From the NCBI RefSeq assembly GCF_009709555.1, contig NZ_WJBG01000174.1, positions 1 through 63,726 on the forward strand: a DNA stretch of 63,726 nt. Reading direction: 5' to 3'. The notes under the pieces were generated by a model. The model saw nothing but the letters and a program-made list of their open reading frames with translations, was not told where the DNA came from and searched no databases. Positions 59,671 through 63,726 of this stretch are shown in pieces (positions within the stretch are counted from its first letter, which is position 1; the number at the start of each line of letters is the position of its first letter). Made by a program: the position numbers and the translations under genes. Source of the stretch: Streptomyces blattellae (GTDB taxonomy: Bacteria; Actinomycetota; Actinomycetes; Streptomycetales; Streptomycetaceae).

Positions 59671-59931
59671 ATCGCCGCCGCCCGCTCCAACCCGAAAGCC
59701 TCGGGCCAGCCAGTCACCTACGCGGGCGTGCGCACCGTCGAGGCCGCCCTCGTCGACGAGGGCCTGCTCAGCAAGACCTACAGCGACGGCCACTACGGCA
59801 CCACCACCATCGCCGCATACGCGGCCTGGCAGCGCCGCCTCGGCTACCGCGGCAAGGACGCCGACGGCGTCCCCGGCAAAACCAGCCTCGCCCGACTCGG
59901 GGCGAAGCACGGCTTCGACGTGAAGGAGTAA
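59665..59931 (+). pseudogene. 3' remnant of a phage endolysin (peptidoglycan-binding domain)
   Basis: An open frame without its own start reads VDLSQLIAAARSNPKASGQP and then VEAALVDEGLLSKTYSDGHY, AAYAAWQRRLGYRGKDADGV and GKTSLARLGAKHGFDVKE, the peptidoglycan-binding C-domain of actinophage endolysins. The catalytic N-terminal domain is absent because the sequence is replaced at about 59665 by the antitoxin tail. The holin gene follows after 7 bases, the usual lysis-cassette order. Confidence 0.75.
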
Positions 59932-59938
59932 CTTCCCC

Positions 59939-60160
59939 ATGGCTGCACCAGTAGAGAAGAAGGTCACCGCGGCGACCGCCGCCACGTTCGTCGGCAGCAC
60001 CGCGCTGCTCGGCGCACTGGAGGCCGTGCGCGACAACGCCGAGCTGGTCGGCTGGATGCCGCCCGGGCTGGCCCCGTTCGTCCTCGCCCTCGTGCCCACG
60101 GCGATCACCTTCGTGTCCGGCTGGGCGGCCAGACACTCCCCGCGTGAGGCCGGCCGGTGA
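59939..60160 (+). CDS. Phage holin-like small membrane protein
   Basis: 73 aa with two membrane segments (VTAATAATFVGSTALLGALE; GLAPFVLALVPTAITFVSGW) and a charged C-terminus (RHSPREAGR). Size and position directly after the endolysin remnant fit a holin. Its stop overlaps the GTG of the next gene. ATG 59939. Confidence 0.75.
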   Translation: MAAPVEKKVTAATAATFVGSTALLGALEAVRDNAELVGWMPPGLAPFVLALVPTAITFVSGWAARHSPREAGR

Positions 60161-60417
60161 CGACGCCGGACCCGGGCGTGTTCATCAGCAACGCTCAGAT
60201 GTATCAGGAGGTGAGGGACCTGGCTCAGACGGTCGGCCGCATCGAGTCGAAGGTGGACAACTTCCTCGACGAGGCGAAGGACATCCGCGGCGATCTCCAA
60301 GACCACGACCTCAGGATCCGCACTTTGGAGCGGGCGCGCTGGCCCATGCCCACGATCGGTGTTCTGGCCGGTGTGGCTGGGGCGGCTACGGGCGCCATCG
60401 CTCTGTTCGCTCGCTGA
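60157..60417 (+). CDS. Phage lysis-associated coiled-coil membrane protein (XhlA-like)
   Basis: 86 aa. An N-terminal coiled-coil (VRDLAQTVGRIESKVDNFLD; RGDLQDHDLRIRTLERARW) is followed by a single C-terminal membrane helix (IGVLAGVAGAATGAIALFA), the layout of XhlA/hemolysin-like proteins next to phage holins. GTG 60157 is coupled to the holin by a GTGA overlap; a terminator follows directly. Confidence 0.7.
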   Translation: MTTPDPGVFISNAQMYQEVRDLAQTVGRIESKVDNFLDEAKDIRGDLQDHDLRIRTLERARWPMPTIGVLAGVAGAATGAIALFAR

Positions 60418-60424
60418 ACCACGA

Positions 60425-60463
60425 ACGCCCCCTGCACGGTCATGACGGCCGTGCAGGGGGCGT
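60425..60463. terminator. Strong hairpin terminator at the end of the lysis module
   Basis: A perfect 15-bp stem, ACGCCCCCTGCACGG (60425-60439) with CCGTGCAGGGGGCGT (60449-60463), followed by TTTCGTC. It separates the plus-strand lysis genes from the minus-strand regulator and can serve both. Confidence 0.9.
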
Positions 60464-60479
60464 TTCGTCATGCCCGGGA

Positions 60480-61331
60480 TCAGCGGGGGTTCAGCGCCCG
60501 ACGCGCGCGGTTGATCACGTTCTGTGCGTCCGCCCCGTACACCGCCGACTCGGCAAGCGTGTCCCATGCGCGCCGGTAGGAGGCCACCGTTTCGTCGTCA
60601 TCGAGCCAGAGTTCGGCGTGCCAGTCCTCGGCGATGACGAGGCTGTTGTCGAGGATCCAGAACCCGTTCGCGGTGGGGATCTTCAAAGAGGCGCTGAGGG
60701 GGATGATCCCGAGTTCCATCGTGTCCATTCCGACGTGCCCCGCCAGACGGTCCAGCTGCGCGGCGAGTACGGACGGCGGGCATACGAGGGCGTGAAGGGC
60801 GGCCTCCCACACCATCGCGTGGAACCGTCGGCCGCCCTGATACAGCCAGGACTGGCGTTCCATCCTGGAGCGGACAGCCGCCTCGGTGTCGCGCACCGTG
60901 CCTTGGAGGTCGGCGTACCGGATGAAGATGTGCCTCGCGTAGTCGGCGGTCTGGAGCATGCCCGGGATGACGGCCTCTTCCCATGCGTGGATGACGCGGG
61001 CCTGGTCGACGGCAACGTTCCAGGTGTCCTGGACTGGCCGGTGGCCGGCGCCGAGCTGGCGGCGCCATGACCGGATGTGGGACTCGAATCCGCGTAGGCG
61101 GGCTATCAGTTCCTCGACGGTGTCCGAGTGGCCGACGGCGTCGGCCCATGCCTGAAGGTCCTCCGGGATCGCGGTCTGCCGGCCGCCCTCCAACTTGTAG
61201 ATCTTGGAGTGCGGCCAGCCGAGCCGCTGTGCGAGCTGCGTTCCGGTGAGACGGCCTCCGGCGGCCGACAGGCGTAGCTCCCTCAAGCGTCGACCGAGGG
61301 CCTCGCGTGCCTGCTGGTAGTCCGTGCTCAC
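60480..61331 (-). CDS. XRE-family regulator with DUF5753
   Basis: 283 aa. The N-terminal HTH LTGTQLAQRLGWPHSKIYKL with EGGRQTAIPEDL is followed by the DUF5753 domain (IHAWEEAVIPGMLQTADYAR; MVWEAALHALVCPPSVLAAQ; IPTANGFWILDNSLVIAED), the architecture of the many WhiJ-like regulators of Streptomyces. GTG 61331 after AAGGAG. Coupled in direction with the DUF6879 gene 10 bases upstream, which is its standard partner. Confidence 0.9.
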   Translation of the reverse strand: MSTDYQQAREALGRRLRELRLSAAGGRLTGTQLAQRLGWPHSKIYKLEGGRQTAIPEDLQAWADAVGHSDTVEELIARLRGFESHIRSWRRQLGAGHRPVQDTWNVAVDQARVIHAWEEAVIPGMLQTADYARHIFIRYADLQGTVRDTEAAVRSRMERQSWLYQGGRRFHAMVWEAALHALVCPPSVLAAQLDRLAGHVGMDTMELGIIPLSASLKIPTANGFWILDNSLVIAEDWHAELWLDDDETVASYRRAWDTLAESAVYGADAQNVINRARRALNPR

Positions 61332-61341
61332 CGGTGGGGCT

Positions 61342-62094
61342 CTACTCCTTCGCGCCGAGCTGCGCCGCGAACTCGTCGTACGGCACGGACGCGTGCACCG
61401 CGGCATCGCGGACCTGGCAGTACCGCAACACCTCGGCAGGTTCCGTGATGACCTCCACGTCGTGGAACGCGTCCTGGTCGTCGAAGCGGAGGACGACGAC
61501 GAGGCGGGAGTCGAAGAGCCAGAAGTCCTCGGCGGGCAGATGCGCCCGCACGGCGTCCTCGCGCCACACGTTACGCACGTCCTCGCCCGTGGCCGCATTG
61601 CAGCGCGCGTAGCTAAGGAGGAACCGCTGGCCCTCGGTCGGCGGGTCGTCGACGACTCGTACCCGACCGACGTACTTCCCGGCCTCCGTCTGCCGGCGGA
61701 TGTTCGCGCACCAGTCGCTGTCGAGGTCACACGGCGCGGTGCCGGTGGCGAGGAACTCTGCGTACCCTGCATCCTCGCGATCGGATGCGTAGCCGCGGCG
61801 AGTCTCAAGATGCCACGCCGAGTGCTCGAACGTCTCGAAGAGCCGCCCGAACTCGTTGACGTCGATCAGTTTGGGCACGCGGTCCATTTCCTTGGGGCCG
61901 TGGTTGACGAGCAGCTCGCGCGGCACCGCCACAGCCGCGTCGTCTGGGCCAAGGTGCTGGAGCTGGGCGATGTCCTCGGGGTCGGTGATCGGCCGCCCCT
62001 GGACGATGATCTCACCGCTGTCGAGATCCTCGTGGACTGCCGGGCACGCACCGTTCTTGCTGTCGGTGCCGTTGAAACGGATCCGCCGCGCCAT
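61342..62094 (-). CDS. DUF6879 family protein
   Basis: 250 aa. The DUF6879 part is FGRLFETFEHSAWHLETRRG, PAEDFWLFDSRLVVVLRFDD and EVITEPAEVLRYCQVRDAAV. The first 80 residues carry an additional conserved-looking segment (RPITDPEDIAQLQHLGPDDA) typical of longer members. ATG 62094 is preferred over 62100 because of AGGGAG spacing. DUF6879 proteins accompany XRE-DUF5753 regulators, possibly as effectors or antagonists. The divergent promoter upstream carries three GAGAACAT repeats. Confidence 0.85.
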   Translation of the reverse strand: MARRIRFNGTDSKNGACPAVHEDLDSGEIIVQGRPITDPEDIAQLQHLGPDDAAVAVPRELLVNHGPKEMDRVPKLIDVNEFGRLFETFEHSAWHLETRRGYASDREDAGYAEFLATGTAPCDLDSDWCANIRRQTEAGKYVGRVRVVDDPPTEGQRFLLSYARCNAATGEDVRNVWREDAVRAHLPAEDFWLFDSRLVVVLRFDDQDAFHDVEVITEPAEVLRYCQVRDAAVHASVPYDEFAAQLGAKE

Positions 62095-62188
62095 GGTCAT
62101 CTCCCTCGTTGCCGGGCCGTGTCCCCTTCAGCATCGCCACGCTCCGCGGCCCGTACTACAGCGCACCACCACCTTTGTGAGACCACAA

Positions 62189-62228
62189 GAGAACATTCAG
62201 TCAGAGGCTGAGAACATTCGAGAACATC
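62189..62228. promoter_or_regulatory. Three direct GAGAACAT repeats in a divergent promoter
   Basis: GAGAACATTC at 62189-62198 and 62210-62219 and GAGAACATC at 62220-62228, i.e. with 21 and 10 base spacing (two turns and one turn). They lie between DUF6879 (minus) and the small plus-strand gene at 62269 and are good candidates for the XRE regulator's binding sites. Confidence 0.65.
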
Positions 62229-62268
62229 GCATGGCATCTGCCGATGCCACCTCCCTACGGTCCTGGTC

Positions 62269-62478
62269 ATGGTCAAAGCACGCGAGGCAAAAGACGTCGA
62301 TCCCTTCGCCGCGATGGAAACCCTGAGGGCAGCGCTGGACGAGGTCGGGATCGTCTTCCCGTCCCTCTGGGTCGACTCGGCCTCGCCGGATCTGAAACTG
62401 ATCGAGCTGGGGCGGATCCGCGCCGACGTGGCCATGCGACTGGCGCACGCCCTTCGACGAGGGGACCCCGCAGAATGA
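62269..62478 (+). CDS. Small conserved hypothetical protein of the XRE/DUF6879 module
   Basis: 69 aa, helical and acidic (DPFAAMETLRAALDEVGIVF; LKLIELGRIRADVAMRLAHA). No family recognised with confidence. Small proteins of this kind are regularly encoded next to DUF5753 regulators. ATG 62269; stop overlaps the next ATG. Confidence 0.7.
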   Translation: MVKAREAKDVDPFAAMETLRAALDEVGIVFPSLWVDSASPDLKLIELGRIRADVAMRLAHALRRGDPAE

Positions 62479-62678
62479 GCACGAAGACGACTTCCCACCC
62501 CGCTGGGACTACCGGGGACCTGTCCGCCGAGTGCGGGCTGGCACAACGCCCCGACTATCAGTGCCTACACAGCAACTGCCGCCAGACCAAGGACATCCCG
62601 CTCCCCCACGGAGGCGGCCTCCTCCTCCAACGCCGCTGCGGCTGCACTTGCCACCGATGGAACAGGCGCGCGTCGTGA
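62475..62678 (+). CDS. Small Cys/His-rich hypothetical protein
   Basis: 67 aa with six cysteines and three histidines, most in the C-terminal half (DYQCLHSNCRQTKDIPLPH; LLLQRRCGCTCHRWNRRAS), suggesting a metal-binding knuckle. ATG overlaps the previous TGA and its own stop overlaps the next GTG, so the three small genes are one coupled unit. Confidence 0.65.
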   Translation: MSTKTTSHPAGTTGDLSAECGLAQRPDYQCLHSNCRQTKDIPLPHGGGLLLQRRCGCTCHRWNRRAS

Positions 62679-62881
62679 CCGCGCTGCACATCTGCCGCCA
62701 CTGCGACGAACCGATCACAGACCCGGATGACGCCGTGTACGTCGGCCACGAGCCCGCCAACTCCGGGCCCGGCTGGGACATCTGGGCGCACCGCGCGCAC
62801 GCCGACCTCGTCGGCCCGGACCCGGTGGCGATGACGATCCTGGCGCGCGTCCTGATCGCGCGCGCCCTGACGGACGGCTGA
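62675..62881 (+). CDS. Small zinc-ribbon-like hypothetical protein
   Basis: 68 aa from GTG 62675 (GTGA overlap with the preceding gene; an ATG six codons upstream is also in frame). It begins TALHICRHCDEPITDPDDAV, with a C-x2-C half-knuckle, and contains IWAHRAHADL, whose His residues could complete a zinc site. The last of the three small genes; common in actinobacterial integrative elements, function unknown. Confidence 0.65.
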   Translation: MTALHICRHCDEPITDPDDAVYVGHEPANSGPGWDIWAHRAHADLVGPDPVAMTILARVLIARALTDG

Positions 62882-62952
62882 ACCACACACTCCGTCCCCG
62901 GTGTTGACGGGGACCCCACGGCGACCGCAGGGTCAGGGTCGCATCCCCAACT

Positions 62953-62992
62953 CCCCTCCCGCCGGGACTCCTCAAGACTCCGGCGGGAGGGG
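62953..62992 (+). terminator. Hairpin terminator of the small-gene operon
   Basis: A perfect 13-bp stem, CCCCTCCCGCCGG (62953-62965) with CCGGCGGGAGGGG (62980-62992), 14-base loop, six bases before the tRNA-like structure. Confidence 0.8.
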
Positions 62993-62998
62993 GCCAGA

Positions 62999-63120
62999 CC
63001 CCTTGTAGCTCAGTCAGGAAGAGTCTCCTCTGGCGGGGCGACCATGTGTCGCCATGAGGGCGCGCGAATCTTTCGGCGTAGCGCCCGGGAGGGACCCCGG
63101 TTCGAGTCCGGGCAAGGGGA
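62999..63120 (+). tRNA. tRNA-like gene with an oversized anticodon/variable region (degenerate or element-borne)
   Basis: CCCCTTG (62999-63005) pairs with CAAGGGG (63112-63118). A D-arm (TAGCTCAGTCAGGAAGAGT) and a perfect T-arm (CCCGGTTCGAGTCCGGG) are in place. Between them lie about 70 bases instead of the normal 22-40, folding into extra hairpins: GGCGAC/GTCGCC at 63037-63053 and GGGCGC/GCGCCC at 63058-63086. No unambiguous anticodon loop can be assigned. It may be a tRNA pseudogene with an insert or an element-encoded tRNA mimic. Confidence 0.5.
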
Positions 63121-63247
63121 CTGCCTCTCTCTCCACCTGTGGCCTGCCCAGGGCTTGTGAGTTCCTCACCCCGGGTGGAGGGAGGGGTCCGTAAGACTCC
63201 CGCCCCAGGTCCCCACCCTGGACAGGTCGAGCCTGGGGCGGGCGCAC

Positions 63248-63287
63248 AGCGGCCCCGGTCGGTCCCATCGTCCCGACCGGGGCCGCT
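63248..63287. terminator. Strong hairpin between tRNA-like gene and tRNA cluster
   Basis: A perfect 15-bp stem, AGCGGCCCCGGTCGG (63248-63262) with CCGACCGGGGCCGCT (63273-63287), loop of 10. The surrounding 63121-63422 contains no gene that I can support. Confidence 0.85.
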
Positions 63288-63422
63288 CCATGTCTTGATC
63301 GTCTGCACTTCGGTTGAGCGTCGGCTGAGCTAATGATCTCTGGCGTGTCGTTCCTCGCTGCGGCCAATCGAGGGGCGCACAGTCGATGCAGGTGAAAACG
63401 TTCCTGCGCCGAAGTGCGCGAG

Positions 63423-63496
63423 TGGGGCGGGTGGGACTCGAACCCACGGCCGACGGATTATGAGTCCGCTGCTCTAACCGGCTGAGCTACCGCCCC
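63423..63496 (-). tRNA. tRNA with CAT anticodon (elongator Met or Ile2)
   Basis: 74 nt, full cloverleaf on the minus strand: acceptor GGGGCGG (63496-63490) with CCGCCCC, D-arm GCTCAGCCGGTTAGAGC, anticodon arm GCGGA-CTCATAA-TCCGT with CAT at 63462-63460, T-arm GTGGGTTCGAGTCCCAC, discriminator A, CCA not encoded. Loop CTCATAA occurs in both elongator Met and lysidine-modified Ile2 tRNAs, and I cannot choose by eye. Its 3' end faces the phage-like remnant, a typical integration target. Confidence 0.93.
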
Positions 63497-63664
63497 ATAG
63501 CGGCGTGTCGCGCACATTTGTGCGCGCCGTCTGCCGCAGCATAGCCGCTCATACGATCTCCTGCCTCGGATGGTCGACTTCGCACGCCCATGAGGACTTC
63601 GGCCTGGCCTGCGCGGTTCCGCCGGACATGAAAAAGGACCCCAACGGGGTCCTCGATCAGCGTG

Positions 63665-63726
63665 CTCCCCCGACTGGACTCGAACCAGTAACCTGCCGGT
63701 TAACAGCCGGCTGCTCTGCCAATTGA
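63665..63726 (-). tRNA. tRNA-Asn (GTT), 5' end outside window
   Basis: On the minus strand: part of the D-arm, the anticodon arm CCGGC-TGTTAAC-type loop with GTT at 63704-63702, variable AGGTT, T-arm ACTGGTTCGAGTCCAGT, and acceptor strand CGGGGGA plus discriminator G. About 12-14 bases of the 5' end lie past the window edge. It is 168 bases upstream of, and co-directional with, the CAT tRNA. Confidence 0.93.

Noticed and set aside
61081..61110. Possible att-site match to the tRNA T-arm (GACTCGAATCC)
   Set aside because: Only a short partial match to the tRNA and lying within the XRE coding sequence, so not convincing as an attachment site.

Overview
This is high-GC actinobacterial DNA, almost certainly from a Streptomyces chromosome. 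Starts are mixed ATG/GTG/TTG, many operons are coupled through ATGA or GTGA overlaps, and the content is typical: a MatB malonyl-CoA synthetase close to an Mbl-type actin homologue, a MerR-PP2C fusion, FxSxx/trypsin conflict-type genes, an XRE-DUF5753/DUF6879 pair and a tRNA cluster. No plasmid or terminal-replication genes are visible.

Layout. 1-1652: an ImmA/IrrE-like metalloprotease coupled to a membrane protein cut by the window edge. 1918-5835: arabinose utilisation (GH51 arabinofuranosidase, SMP-30 lactonase, IclR regulator). The arabinofuranosidase and iclR promoters share a GTTCG-N25-CGAAC operator. An Rrf2 regulator lies between them. 5939-20050: a cell-envelope locus with a PucR regulator, a DUF2613-like peptide, DUF3068, and then a tightly overlapping operon of GT4 glycosyltransferase, methyltransferase, a giant AftD-like DUF3367 arabinofuranosyltransferase homologue, a condensation-type acyltransferase, a second methyltransferase, a DMT-type permease, a Trm112-like protein and an FkbM methyltransferase. 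20222-32245: a LacI-controlled glycan island with GH35 galactosidase, sugar ABC transporter, GH29 fucosidase, membrane PPIase and a secreted beta-helix/CBM32 protein, suited to fucosyl-galactoside side chains such as those of xyloglucan. 32398-37733: ATP-grasp, MerR-PP2C, matB, two decayed genes and mbl. 37877-40656: a self-contained P450/ferredoxin/ferredoxin-reductase operon. 40973-45834: CapA-like protein, a His/Cys-rich peptide, DUF3105, a His-rich membrane protein, YcnI (probably copper handling) and a lipoprotein. 45950-50753: a GntR-controlled operon of DehI-type dehalogenase, tautomerase, lactate-type permease and SDR, which looks like a 2-haloacid/2-hydroxyacid pathway.

51711-54891 is a decayed conflict/RiPP locus: a frameshifted trypsin-EAD2 protease and a truncated EAD2/VMAP-like protein face a truncated HExxH-type beta-hydroxylase, an FxSxx-like precursor that has lost its Phe, and a Trypco1 (CU044_2847) protein. 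Both convergent genes break off at the same point, so one deletion probably ended both.

The most interesting part is 55174-59493. A PAPS sulfotransferase, a 45-residue acidic peptide ending in a Tyr-Ile-Tyr core, a strong terminator, a low-GC FAD amine-oxidase-family enzyme and an MFS exporter look like a small RiPP pathway, possibly making a tyrosine-sulfated peptide. An inverted fragment of the same sulfotransferase family sits at the far end. 59569-63120 is a phage/integrative-element remnant (antitoxin tail fused head-on to an endolysin tail, holin, XRE/DUF6879 regulators, small genes, a tRNA-like structure). It abuts tRNA-Met/Ile(CAT) and tRNA-Asn(GTT) at the window end.
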